Source: Pseudoalteromonas distincta
Lineage (GTDB): Bacteria; Pseudomonadota; Gammaproteobacteria; Enterobacterales; Alteromonadaceae
Length of the DNA: 64,000 bases
Reading direction: 5' to 3'
Assembly: GCF_000814675.1 (NCBI RefSeq)
Contig: NZ_JWIG01000005.1
Location: 1 to 64,000, forward strand
Below the pieces are notes generated by a model that saw only the letters and a list, made by a program, of their open reading frames with translations, was not told where the DNA came from and ran no database searches. This document shows positions 1 to 9,142 of this stretch, piece by piece. Every line of letters starts with the position of its first letter. Positions within the stretch are counted from its first letter, which is position 1. Both the position numbers and the translations under genes were made by a program.

Positions 1-686
<686 letters not shown>

Positions 687-829
687 ACAACGCCAAACGC
701 GTTTTATGCGACAGTTTAGACAGAAGTTAATATGACTAAAGTAGACATTACTTAGAAAGACTTAAAAAATATTATCAGATATTTTCCAAATTCAGTTAGT
801 GCGTAGAAATACGGATTAACGCCCAAATT

Positions 830-947
830 TGCTTGGTGACAATAGCGTTTTGGACCCACCTGACTCCATGCCGAACTCAGTAGTGAAACGAAACAGCGCC
901 GATGATAGTGTAGCATTTGCTATGTGAAAGTAGGACATTACCAGGCT
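830..947 (+). rRNA. rrf: 5S ribosomal RNA
   Basis: This is an intact 5S rRNA of about 118 nt, 143 nt after the 23S end. It begins TGCTTGGTGAC and ends ACCAGGCT, so the two ends pair as the 5S helix I. The conserved block CCATGCCGAACTCAGTAGTGAAACG is present. It is followed by a hairpin terminator. No tRNA lies between 23S and 5S. Confidence 0.95.
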
Positions 948-960
948 TCAAATTGTAGAG

Positions 961-990
961 AGCCCGATTAGAAATAGTCGGGCTTTTTTA
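961..990 (+). terminator. rrn operon terminator
   Basis: A 10-bp stem (AGCCCGATTA with TAGTCGGGCT, one G-U pair) around a GAAA loop is followed by six T residues. It starts 14 nt after the 5S gene and looks like a strong intrinsic terminator. Copies recur at 1291 and 1461. Confidence 0.85.
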
Positions 991-1048
991 CGTCTGCAGA
1001 AAAGTGAAATACGCGCAATTAATACACACTCATATCGCGACACAAAGA

Positions 1049-1118
1049 GAGTGTAGCATTTCACTGTGGCTCTCCACCGCTGTGGGCACTACGACACTAC
1101 CAGACTTCAAATTGTAGA
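1049..1118 (+). pseudogene. 5S rRNA remnant 1
   Basis: Only scraps of 5S remain: AGTGTAGCATTTC near 1050, matching the 5S 3' third, and ACTACCAGACTTCAAATTG near 1097, matching the 5S end plus its spacer. The middle is replaced by unrelated GC-richer sequence, so no folded 5S is possible. Confidence 0.65.
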
Positions 1119-1148
1119 GACCCGTTACAGCAATGTGACGGGTTTTTT
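1119..1148 (+). terminator. terminator after 5S remnant 1
   Basis: The stem is ACCCGTTACA with TGTGACGGGT around a GCAA loop, followed by a T run. The stem differs in sequence from the other three terminators of this array, but its position and form are equivalent. Confidence 0.75.
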
Positions 1149-1177
1149 GCTATCTGGGATTTAATAAATAGCCAAGA

Positions 1178-1277
1178 ACCCATGCCGAACTAAGTAGTGA
1201 AACAAAACAGCTCGAAGGCGAGCCCCGGCCAACGATAGTGTAGCATTTGCTATGTGAAAGTAGGACATTACCAGGCT
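1178..1277 (+). pseudogene. 5S rRNA pseudogene with internal insertion
   Basis: The segment from CCATGCCGAACTAAGTAGTG to CCAGGCT matches the intact 5S closely over its last two thirds. The first 40 or so bases are missing. About 16 extra bases (1211-1232, including CTCGAAGGCGAG, a mini hairpin) replace the short GCC stretch of the functional gene. Without its 5' strand helix I cannot form, so this is a pseudogene. Confidence 0.85.
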
Positions 1278-1290
1278 TCAAATTGTAGAG

Positions 1291-1320
1291 AGCCCGACTA
1301 GAAATAGTCGGGCTTTTTTA
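1291..1320 (+). terminator. terminator after 5S pseudogene
   Basis: The perfect 10-bp stem AGCCCGACTA/TAGTCGGGCT with GAAA loop and T tract is a near copy of the terminator at 961. Confidence 0.8.
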
Positions 1321-1374
1321 CGTCTGCAGAAAAGTAAAATGTGCGCAATTAACACACTCATATCGCGACACAAA

Positions 1375-1460
1375 GATAGTGTAGCATTTCACTGTGGCTC
1401 TCCACCGCTGTGGGCACTACGACATCTTACTGCGTAGCGCACCGACTTCAAATTGTAGAG
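1375..1460 (+). pseudogene. 5S rRNA remnant 2
   Basis: GATAGTGTAGCATTTC (1375-1390) and the tail CTTCAAATTGTAGAGA (1446-1461) derive from the 5S 3' end and spacer. The middle is shared with remnant 1 and carries an extra segment around TCTTACTGCGTAGCGC. Confidence 0.6.
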
Positions 1461-1490
1461 AGCCCGACTAGAAATAGTCGGGCTTTATTA
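1461..1490 (+). terminator. terminator after 5S remnant 2
   Basis: This is the same perfect stem as at 1291. Its T tract is interrupted (TTTATTA), so it is probably weaker. Confidence 0.7.
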
Positions 1491-1531
1491 CGCCTGCAGA
1501 AAAGTGAAATGTGCGCAATTAATATACACTC

Positions 1532-1589
1532 ATACCAACACCATCGAGTAGGGCGGAAAAATAGATCACTTAATTAAGCGAGTTGGTAT
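1532..1589. repeat. short, internally deleted palindromic element (copy C)
   Basis: The 58-bp segment has perfect 8-bp terminal inverted repeats, ATACCAAC and GTTGGTAT. In reverse orientation, its first 35 or so bases match the left end of the 161-bp element at 2584 (CGCTTAATTAAGTGATCTAT). The middle of the long element is absent. It interrupts the third unit of the rrn-downstream array after CACTC. Confidence 0.7.
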
Positions 1590-1832
1590 AAAAATAAAAT
1601 TGTGAACTACCGAATTTACGTTTTCGGTTTGTGTAAGCAGTTGTTTAGGTGAAGTATCAAACAGAATTTATAAATTAGTTTGATTAGTTCATTATAACTC
1701 GTTAACTAACCACAGACTTAGCTTGTTTATGAGGGCAATGAATACTAATATGATTTCATGATCTTATAACTAAATCTATTGGCTTAGTTGTTTTAAAATT
1801 ACTACCAATAATGATTGTGAGCTGTAACTTAA

Positions 1833-2468
1833 ATGCCTTATGAAACATTTGTAGATGACTCTGCATCGCTAGTTGAATTTACCCGAGTTTACTTAGCTAT
1901 TTTTTATACTTTTGTTGCCGGATTTTATACATTTAGAATTATTTATAAAAATCGAAATACACCATCAGGCGTTATTTATCCCGGTGATAAATTTTGTACT
2001 AGTTGGTGGAACCATATGGTTTTTAAATTTTTCAGGGCTGCTATTTGGTTTGTATGTGTAATTAGAGTGTTTGTACCTGAGTTAGATAGCTATCTTGGGC
2101 TATTCCCGATACTCAATGGCTGGCCAGGCGTATTATTTGGCGATGTATTATTGACAGCAGGCTTTATTTTAACGATGTTTGTACATTTTCATATGGCAGC
2201 CCTTTGGCGTTCAGGCATTGATCCTAAGGGACCACATGAGCTTAAAACATCAGGATTATATGAATACTCTAGGAATCCGATGTATTTAGGCGTTGTAGCT
2301 GCACAGGTGGGGTTCTTTTTAGCCTTACCTAGTATATTTAGTTTGACCTGTTTAGTTATTGGTTTTACAGCTATATATAGACAAACATTAGTTGAGGAGG
2401 CTCATTTAGCTCATCGTTTTTCTACACAATATAAAGAGTATAAACAACTAGTCCCTCGCTGGTTATAG
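1833..2468 (+). CDS. isoprenylcysteine carboxyl methyltransferase (ICMT)-like membrane methyltransferase
   Basis: This 211-residue integral membrane protein has several hydrophobic segments. Its C-terminal half carries the ICMT/PEMT-type SAM-binding pattern: LKTSGLYEYSRNPMYLG near residues 136-152, then a conserved EE followed by Y..Y....PR at the very end. Bacterial members methylate unknown small or lipid substrates; true prenyl-cysteine substrates are not expected in bacteria. The gene stands alone, with no clear Shine-Dalgarno sequence before the ATG. The family call is firm and the substrate is unknown. Confidence 0.75.
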   Translation: MPYETFVDDSASLVEFTRVYLAIFYTFVAGFYTFRIIYKNRNTPSGVIYPGDKFCTSWWNHMVFKFFRAAIWFVCVIRVFVPELDSYLGLFPILNGWPGVLFGDVLLTAGFILTMFVHFHMAALWRSGIDPKGPHELKTSGLYEYSRNPMYLGVVAAQVGFFLALPSIFSLTCLVIGFTAIYRQTLVEEAHLAHRFSTQYKEYKQLVPRWL

Positions 2469-2583
2469 CTTGGGATTGAGCTTTAAATACATGGATTTTT
2501 AAGGCAAAAGTAAAGAAATGTTCTGTGTTGGCTTGCTAAAATCTAGCATGATAGACATAAATCAGATCACTTCTTTTTGTTTT

Positions 2584-2744
2584 ATACCAATTCGCTTAAT
2601 TAAGTGATCTATTTTTAGGATGGAAAACGTGTTGATAGCTAGGCAAAAAAATTGCTATTTAGTTGTTCTAAATGAAAATTTTTTAACACAGGTAGCGACA
2701 CGTTCAGCCCCGAAAAATGATTAAGTATTATTGCGGATTGGTAT
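2584..2744. repeat. 161-bp imperfect palindromic element (copy A)
   Basis: The ends are ATACCAAT and ATTGGTAT. The two halves are imperfect inverted copies along their whole length, for example CGTGTTGATAGCTAGG against the complement of GTAGCGACACG. At the centre is an ATTTAG-TTGTT-CTAAAT hairpin. A second copy of the same length lies at 38946 and a deleted one at 1532. No coding capacity is seen, so it resembles a MITE or a large REP-like unit. Its right end overlaps the 3' end of the reverse-strand gene that stops at 2721. Confidence 0.8.
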
Positions 2745-4742
2745 TATATACTTTTCCATAAACTCTTGTTTAGTAATTGCCTTTGAAAAAATGTAGCCTT
2801 GAATATAATCACAAGCAAGCTGCTTTAATAGGTCATACTGTTTTTGTGTCTCAACTCCTTCAGCAACCACCATTACGTCTAGATTGTGAGCCATAGTGAT
2901 AATAGCTTTCACGAGAGCAATACTATTATCGTTTGATTCTATATCGTTGATAAATGAGCGATCTATTTTTAAAATATCTATATCTAAGCGCTGTAAATAC
3001 GCCAAAGAAGAATAACCAACACCAAAGTCGTCAATTGCAATATCTATATTAATAGTGCTTAAGCGTTTTAATTGTCGTTGTATTGACGAGTCGGGATCCA
3101 TTAAAGTATTTTCAGTGACTTCAATTAAAATGGTGTTTGCGGGTAGTTGGTACTTTTTACTTGCAATAATCCATTCATCCACCCAGCAACCAGCGCGGTC
3201 AATTTCAAGAGGTGATGTATTTACACTGACTTGAATTGTCTTTTCACTTAAAACATTGAATTGGACAGTATCTTGAATTGCTTGAGATTTTACCCATTGG
3301 CCGATATCGTTTATTAATCCGTTTTTTTCAGCGACAGGTATAAACTCATTTGGCCCTATTAGGCCTCGCTCAGGGTGATTCCAACGAATTAGGGCTTCAG
3401 CTTTTGGTACTGATTTCCCGTCAATTGAAAATATAGGTTGGTAAAATAATTCAAATTGGTTTTTTACAATTGCAGTGCGTATCTCCTCTATTAGACGACG
3501 CTTTTCTGTGGCTTTTTCTTCGATAGCATAGGAGAAAAACTCATAGCGATTCCGCCCTTTATTTTTAGATAAATACATTGCTTGGTCAGCGCGTCTAACG
3601 AGCTCTTCTACTGTTAAACCATCAGCAGGGAAAAATGTTAAACCTATGCTTGCGGTAACATAGACTGTTTCTTTTTTTACTTTAATGCTCTGCATTAAGC
3701 TACTTTTTACTGCTTCGGCAATTTTTGATGCTTCATCCGGGCTATTTACACCCTCTAAAATTAATGTAAATTCGTCACCACCCAAACGTGCGACTGTATC
3801 TTTAGTCGTTATACAACTTTGCAGTCTTGTTGCTACTTGGTGTAAGAGTAAATCACCGTAGTCGTGACCTAGGCTGTCATTTACTTCTTTAAAGCCATCC
3901 AAATCTATGAATATAAGGGCGAACTTCATTCCCTTAATACTTACTAAGCTTTGTAGTTTTTCGTAAAAATAACGCCTGTTCGGTAAGTCGGTTAATCCAT
4001 CTTGGTAGGCATATTGTTGCAACTGAATATTCGCATTTTCAAGTTCATTAGTACGCAGTCTAACTTGGTTTTCTAATGAATTTTCTCTTTGCTCAATGTT
4101 GTATAACATCGCATTAAAACAAGAGGTTAATTGTCCTACTTCATCTTGTGATAGCTGTTTAGCGCGTAAGCTATAATCGTGTGATGTAGTTATTTTATTT
4201 GCTGTTTGAGCTAGATATAAAATAGGGTTTAAAAAGCGACGCCTTAATAAAAGAGATAAAATTAGGCTGATGGCAAAGGTGAATACCATCAAAATCATTA
4301 TAAATTTAAAGTAAAAAGTAATTCTGTCTTGAATGTAGCTGTTGTTAGCGCGTATTTTTAATATACCGTAATCATGCATATCGAGCTGAAGGGGTGTACT
4401 TACTTCAATACTTTGCTCCATATCTTCATCTTCGGATTGCGCAATAACAAGTTGCTCACCAGTCATACTTGTTACCATTATACTAATGACATCTGATCGT
4501 ATAAGTATTGGGTTTATAAGCTCTTGCACTGCATCAATATCATCAAACATAAGTGCTGTAGTTATATTCGGTGAAAGCATTTTTGACAGAGAGCCCAAGC
4601 TTTCTATTTGTTCCTCTTTAGCGCTAGTGATTTCATAAGCACTAAATACAATGGTTACTGTCGCGGTTGATACAAGTGCAACACTCATTAAGATAAATAG
4701 TAATTTTTTGCTCATCGTATTTAATGCAAATAGTTTTTTCAT
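2721..4742 (-). CDS. membrane GGDEF-EAL c-di-GMP enzyme with CHASE8-like sensor
   Basis: The protein has 673 residues. Membrane helices lie at about 13-37 and 143-166 and enclose a periplasmic sensor region. A HAMP domain (167-220) follows, then GGDEF (about 245-400, intact GGDEF at 321-325) and EAL (about 415-660, EAL at 449-451, DDFGVGYSS at 571-579). Both catalytic signatures are intact, so it may make and break c-di-GMP. The layout resembles YfiN with an added EAL domain, and the gene directly follows a yfiR-like gene (4-nt gap), suggesting control by that periplasmic partner. Its last six residues and the stop codon lie within the palindromic repeat at 2584-2744. Confidence 0.9.
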   Translation of the reverse strand: MKKLFALNTMSKKLLFILMSVALVSTATVTIVFSAYEITSAKEEQIESLGSLSKMLSPNITTALMFDDIDAVQELINPILIRSDVISIMVTSMTGEQLVIAQSEDEDMEQSIEVSTPLQLDMHDYGILKIRANNSYIQDRITFYFKFIMILMVFTFAISLILSLLLRRRFLNPILYLAQTANKITTSHDYSLRAKQLSQDEVGQLTSCFNAMLYNIEQRENSLENQVRLRTNELENANIQLQQYAYQDGLTDLPNRRYFYEKLQSLVSIKGMKFALIFIDLDGFKEVNDSLGHDYGDLLLHQVATRLQSCITTKDTVARLGGDEFTLILEGVNSPDEASKIAEAVKSSLMQSIKVKKETVYVTASIGLTFFPADGLTVEELVRRADQAMYLSKNKGRNRYEFFSYAIEEKATEKRRLIEEIRTAIVKNQFELFYQPIFSIDGKSVPKAEALIRWNHPERGLIGPNEFIPVAEKNGLINDIGQWVKSQAIQDTVQFNVLSEKTIQVSVNTSPLEIDRAGCWVDEWIIASKKYQLPANTILIEVTENTLMDPDSSIQRQLKRLSTINIDIAIDDFGVGYSSLAYLQRLDIDILKIDRSFINDIESNDNSIALVKAIITMAHNLDVMVVAEGVETQKQYDLLKQLACDYIQGYIFSKAITKQEFMEKYIIPIRNNT

Positions 4743-4746
4743 TGCA

Positions 4747-5274
4747 CTACCTATCTACAACGCGGGCAAGGCGTAGCACTTTTGAGCTCATAGTAATGCC
4801 TGCATCTTTAAGCTGTTTCGGAGCAATTTCAAAGCGAATTTTGCCACTGGAAAGAAAAAACCTGATATGACCGCCATTTTCAATAAATGTGTCTGTTTCA
4901 CCAATGAGCATAACGTTTTTCAGCTCTAAAGGAGTTATGTTTTGCCATTCGATAAATGTATCAGAGGTAATAAATAGCATGTTACACGCCGAGGTTGTTA
5001 CTTTATCAAGAGTGATTAATTTATTGTATAGAGGTAAGTTTTTTATAGTGCGACTTTTTAAAGCGTTGTTAGCTGCATCAATAAAGTATTTATCAGGGCT
5101 ACAAATAATAAATTCATTAAGAGATTCTAAATGATAATCCCAGTGTCCAAAACGTGCAAAGTTATATAAGAAGCCTGCTTTTAGCATGTATTCTTTTTCA
5201 ACAGCACAAACGCTGGCACTAAAAAGTGTCAACGTTATTAAGCTACTGTGAATTAAACTTCTTAATTTAATCAT
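4747..5274 (-). CDS. YfiR family (DUF4154) periplasmic protein
   Basis: This is a 175-residue exported protein with a signal peptide ending near residue 24. The DUF4154 pattern is clear: EYMLKAGFLYNFARFGHW near the mature N terminus and a C-terminal SSGKIRFEIAPKQLKDAGITMSSKVL. In Pseudomonas, YfiR is the periplasmic inhibitor of the diguanylate cyclase YfiN. Here the next gene encodes a membrane GGDEF-EAL enzyme and the upstream one (9-nt gap) a TonB-type receptor, so the three form one transcription unit. The repressor role is inferred from family and context. Confidence 0.85.
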   Translation of the reverse strand: MIKLRSLIHSSLITLTLFSASVCAVEKEYMLKAGFLYNFARFGHWDYHLESLNEFIICSPDKYFIDAANNALKSRTIKNLPLYNKLITLDKVTTSACNMLFITSDTFIEWQNITPLELKNVMLIGETDTFIENGGHIRFFLSSGKIRFEIAPKQLKDAGITMSSKVLRLARVVDR

Positions 5275-5283
5275 CTAATTAAC

Positions 5284-7344
5284 TTAGAAATTCGCTGAAA
5301 TTGTAAACGTAATACATTCATCAATATAGTTTGGTAATGTATAGGTTTCGCGCGTATTATTGTACTCAATATGTGAACCTGCAAAGAGGTTTTTACCCGA
5401 AATTGCAGTAGACCACACAGGTGTTGCTTGCCAATTCCAACTAATATCTAACGTTGTGTAATTATCAGTGTTATATGCATTTGAGTTTATTGCGCGCAAT
5501 GTCGCAAACACATTATGGTTGGTTAAAAAAGAATAATCGGCTTTTGCAAATAACTGCCTGTTTTTAGAGTCATAGCCGATTGCGGGCTCTACTCGAGGAG
5601 GTAAATCGTACTTATAATCGGTGTAACTATAACCAAACTCAGTATTGAGATTATCAACTGGTTGCCATGATACAACTAGGTCGAACCCTTTAGTGGTCGT
5701 GTCTGCTACAGATGCAAAGTCTAAATCTATGCGAGTCATTGTTAGTGCTTGAAATACTTCTGGGATTCTCCCTGCTAGAAATAATTCAAGTATAGGTGTG
5801 AATTGTTCAGCATGGGTATTCATATCAATAACCGCTACGTTATTAGCATCTGTATAATAAGTAGAAAGATCCAATGACCAATCGTTAGCAGTAAAACGGT
5901 AGCCTAATTCATAAGATAGATAGTTTTCAGATTTAACTTTGTCGTTACCATTTAGGTAGGTTGCAATTCGGTAGTCGTCTATTTGTCCAAAGCCAGAGCT
6001 TAAACCGGTAAGATCTTTAATTTCTGTACCATTAACTTTAAAGTTGTCGTTAAATTCAATCAATGTTGGTGTACGTACACTTCTCGATATAGCACCCCAA
6101 GTAAGGTGGTTATCTACTGGTTTGTATATAAGCCTTGCTGACGGTTGATTTTCCCAGCCGGTTAAATCGTTATGATCAAGCTTAGTACCAATAATAAAAT
6201 CGAGTGTATCAGGTGTCACATTGTATTGAGCTTGAACAAGTGCACCAAACTGTTTGAGGTTATCAAAGTTTTTATCGCTATCTAAAAATACACTTTCTGC
6301 GAAAGAGATAGAGTTATACCGGTAGTTTAATCCCCAATCTAGCTGTAGAGATTGGTATATGAAGTTCATTTGATAATCAATATCTATCGATTCAAAGTCT
6401 TCTTTAATATAATCTTGAGAACCATTTTGTTTCAGCCAAGAAATTTGTAGCATTTGATTGGCATCGGGCGACACTCTGTTTTCAAGGCGCGCCATTATGC
6501 GTGAGTCTGTTCGCTTTAAATCATCTGAGAATGAAATGTTTTCGTTGGTTTCATCTATAACACCTCGATAGTTTTGACCAAGTGTTGAGTGAGTAACGTC
6601 CCCCTGAAGTAGCGCAGACCACTCATCATTAGGGGTAAAGTCAGCCCGAAAACCTAAAGAATTTTGTTTAGTTGTATCGTTAGGTGCGAGTGAAATCCCT
6701 TTTTTTGATTCATTCGCATCTTTTACATGACCATACGCACGGTAGCTGCCTATGTTACTTATATCACCACCGTAACGAAGATTTGCATCAACATTTATTT
6801 GATTACCAGTTGTTACGTTTGCGTATCCACCGCGAGTATCAATACTGTTTTTAGTAATGATATTAATCACGCCATTATTTGCGTTACTACCCCAAAGTAA
6901 TCCGCCTTGTCCGCGTATTACTTCAATGCGTTCAATATCATACAAAGGAACGTTGAGTGTTTCCCAATAAACTGCAGCAAATTTTGGGGTATATAAGCTT
7001 TGTCCGTCAATCATAACCAATAGTTTGCTAGAAAATCGAGAGGCAATACCTCTTGATGAAATAGCCCATTGATTGTTATCGAGCTGACGTACAATTAAAC
7101 CAGGCACCATTTTCAGTGCTTCAGGTACTGATGTAGCACCAGAGTTAGTAATTTGTTCTTTACTTAATACATAAATAGATGAAGCGGTATCAAATGCTGA
7201 TTGTGCTCTTTTCATCGCAGAAGTTGCTTGTACATCCATGCCCATTAAAGCATCAAGATCGAGGTCTTCATCTTCAAACGGTTCGGCCGTTAAGAGAGGG
7301 CAAACAAAAAGTAATGGCCAAAACAAACGTTGTGATATTTTCAC
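5284..7344 (-). CDS. TonB-dependent receptor-like outer membrane protein, yfiR-linked
   Basis: The protein has 686 residues, a signal peptide (about 1-20) and a plug domain. Typical plug motifs are visible: SGATSVPEALKMVPGL, LVMIDGQSLYTP, DIERIEVIRGQGG and NGVINIITK. A 22-strand barrel and a terminal aromatic residue (F) follow. The short acidic N terminus is typical of the receptor subgroup encoded with DUF4154 and GGDEF proteins. It is the first gene of a three-gene unit, so it may sense or import a ligand that drives c-di-GMP signalling. The substrate cannot be read from sequence. Confidence 0.85.
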   Translation of the reverse strand: MKISQRLFWPLLFVCPLLTAEPFEDEDLDLDALMGMDVQATSAMKRAQSAFDTASSIYVLSKEQITNSGATSVPEALKMVPGLIVRQLDNNQWAISSRGIASRFSSKLLVMIDGQSLYTPKFAAVYWETLNVPLYDIERIEVIRGQGGLLWGSNANNGVINIITKNSIDTRGGYANVTTGNQINVDANLRYGGDISNIGSYRAYGHVKDANESKKGISLAPNDTTKQNSLGFRADFTPNDEWSALLQGDVTHSTLGQNYRGVIDETNENISFSDDLKRTDSRIMARLENRVSPDANQMLQISWLKQNGSQDYIKEDFESIDIDYQMNFIYQSLQLDWGLNYRYNSISFAESVFLDSDKNFDNLKQFGALVQAQYNVTPDTLDFIIGTKLDHNDLTGWENQPSARLIYKPVDNHLTWGAISRSVRTPTLIEFNDNFKVNGTEIKDLTGLSSGFGQIDDYRIATYLNGNDKVKSENYLSYELGYRFTANDWSLDLSTYYTDANNVAVIDMNTHAEQFTPILELFLAGRIPEVFQALTMTRIDLDFASVADTTTKGFDLVVSWQPVDNLNTEFGYSYTDYKYDLPPRVEPAIGYDSKNRQLFAKADYSFLTNHNVFATLRAINSNAYNTDNYTTLDISWNWQATPVWSTAISGKNLFAGSHIEYNNTRETYTLPNYIDECITFTISANF

Positions 7345-7824
7345 CCAAAAGTCTCCTGCGCAATCAAAAAATCAAAAACAGTCTTTGTTTTTGTAATACA
7401 TGTGATATCACACAATATTAACATACATTAACAGTGTAAAAGCATAAATGAGATTAAATCAAGGTAACTAATTTTATAGTAGTTAAAAGGTCTAATTTCG
7501 CCCAATTGAACTGTAAAAATATAGTTAAATGAACTTTATAAGTATATTTATTAAAGAGTCAGTAAAATGTAAATAGCTGATAGTTATATGTTTATATATG
7601 ACTTAAAATTTAGTCTATTTCAGAATAACTTCAAAGTATTTACGGTTATTAAATATTTAATCTTAACTTTTTCGTGTCATGCTTCTCAAAGCAATATTAA
7701 TTATATGGGCACAATTTATACCTAGCCCTGTGTTATCTGCGATTGTGGTTTAATTATCTTTGCTTTTGTTAAAGCTATATAGAATACTTAAATTTGCTTG
7801 GTTTTGCTTTGAAGGCACCAAAGT
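7345..7824. other. divergent promoter region of the receptor operon and PAS-GGDEF gene
   Basis: These 480 very AT-rich bases contain no convincing gene. A perfect 12-bp palindrome, TGTGATATCACA (7401-7412), lies about 57 bp upstream of the receptor start and could be an operator. Its spacer is too short for a CRP site. No riboswitch or repeat was recognised. Confidence 0.4.
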
Positions 7825-8700
7825 ATGATAAAAAATGAATTAATTAATGTAGAAGAAGTACTCGCTTTAATGCTTGATGCCGTTTGTGTGGTAGATAAAC
7901 AAGGCACATTTGTTTTTGTAAGCGCAGCATTTGAGCAAATTTTTGGTTATACGGCCGACGAAGTTGTAGGCAAAAAAATGATTAACTATGTTTACGAAGG
8001 TGATCATTATAAAACGCATAACGCCGTAACTTCGCTATTGTCTGGCGAAACGGTAAACCCTCGCTTCGAAAACCGCTGGATGAGAAAAGATGGTCAAATA
8101 GTCCATATATTATGGTCTGTTCGCTGGTCAGAGCAACATCAAGTAAGAATTGCAGTTGCGCACGATATAACTGAGCGAAAAGTAATGGAAGAGCAGCTCC
8201 ATTACATGGCTCGGCACGATGTATTAACTGGCTTACCAAATCGCTCTTTATTGATGGAGCGATTAGAAAAAGTAATTATTAGTGCAACTACAAACAACAC
8301 ATTTTTTTCTTTGCTGTTTATAGACATAAATGGCTTTAAAGCAGTAAACGACACCCACGGACACGAAACTGGCGATAAGCTTTTATGTGCTATAGCAAAA
8401 AGGCTCTCAGCGTCGGTTAGGCATTACGACACAGTAGGGCGTTTAGGTGGAGACGAATTTTTAATTATTTTAGATAATTTAAGTTCTAGCCACGAAACCG
8501 TCAGAATAAAAAATAAAGTTCTCACTGAGTTTAAAGCTGTCTTTAAGTTAGATGACGTACTACTAAATATTTCCCCCAGTATTGGCATTGCAAACTACCC
8601 AGAGCACGGACAAACAGATCACGAACTTATAAAATATGCTGATCAAGCTATGTACAAAAATAAACAACAAGGCTTAGATAACGTAACCTATTTACCTTAA
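7825..8700 (+). CDS. PAS domain diguanylate cyclase
   Basis: This soluble 291-residue protein has an N-terminal PAS domain (about 8-118, ending in the usual DITERK linker) and a GGDEF domain (about 128-288). The active-site GGDEF is at 208-212 and a TGLPNR motif precedes it. There is no transmembrane segment. It should make c-di-GMP in response to a cytoplasmic cue. No RxxD inhibitory site was obvious by eye. It is transcribed away from the receptor-YfiR-GGDEF-EAL operon. Confidence 0.88.
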   Translation: MIKNELINVEEVLALMLDAVCVVDKQGTFVFVSAAFEQIFGYTADEVVGKKMINYVYEGDHYKTHNAVTSLLSGETVNPRFENRWMRKDGQIVHILWSVRWSEQHQVRIAVAHDITERKVMEEQLHYMARHDVLTGLPNRSLLMERLEKVIISATTNNTFFSLLFIDINGFKAVNDTHGHETGDKLLCAIAKRLSASVRHYDTVGRLGGDEFLIILDNLSSSHETVRIKNKVLTEFKAVFKLDDVLLNISPSIGIANYPEHGQTDHELIKYADQAMYKNKQQGLDNVTYLP

Positions 8701-8818
8701 AAATTATGCCGAACTACCACCTTAGACAACTCATCATCACAACGCCCTTAACTACAATACATTACTTAGCGCCACATTTTTAATAGCGGTTTTCCAGTGC
8801 TGCGTTAAAAATCTATAA

Positions 8819-9034
8819 ATGCTCTTACAGCAGTTTGTTGGTAGCTCCTCGATAAATAAACTGCACAAGCTATGCCTGGGTGATAATGAAGGCAATTACC
8901 GTATCGGCAGTAATACATTTTTTACTAATGATGCAGGCGAAAGCAAAGTTTCGGTCACTGATTATGCAACCGCAATGGTTGATGTAGCGCAAAATGCAGC
9001 GCACGTAAATCAGTATATTAGTATTGCCTACTAA
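8819..9034 (+). pseudogene. C-terminal remnant of a COG2910-type NAD(P)-binding oxidoreductase
   Basis: The 71 codons end in a segment that resembles the C terminus of YwnB/COG2910 NAD(P)H-binding proteins: GNYRIGSNTFFTNDAGESKVSVTDYA followed by AMVD and a terminal ISIAY. The dinucleotide-binding N-terminal two thirds are absent upstream. The first 20 or so codons look unrelated. It is best read as a gene fragment left by deletion. Confidence 0.55.
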
Positions 9035-9142
9035 TATGGTTACTAATCAAAAGCGTTTGATTATTTAGATATAACAATACTGGCTCACAAGGTTAAAATA
9101 ATTTAATCTGAGTGTATTAATTCTTATTAAATTATTTGCCTT

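Larger units (their letters stand above)
985..1535 (+). repeat. tandem array of 5S-spacer-derived units
   Basis: Three units begin with a nearly identical block, C-G-(T/C)-CTGCAGAAAAGT, at 991, 1321 and 1491. Each continues with a shared sequence around TGCGCAATTAA and CACTCAT. The first two carry the same middle part, about TATCGCGACACAAAGA to GGGCACTACGACA. They end in the 5S tail motif CTTCAAATTGTAGAGA plus a terminator. The layout suggests repeated duplication of the 5S-terminator region followed by decay. The third unit is interrupted by the small palindromic element at 1532. Confidence 0.8.

Noticed and set aside
687..829. tRNA gene between 23S and 5S
   Set aside because: The spacer shows no cloverleaf, T-loop or anticodon arm.
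7401..7412. CRP site
   Set aside because: The TGTGA and TCACA arms are only 2 bp apart instead of 6, so it does not fit CRP.
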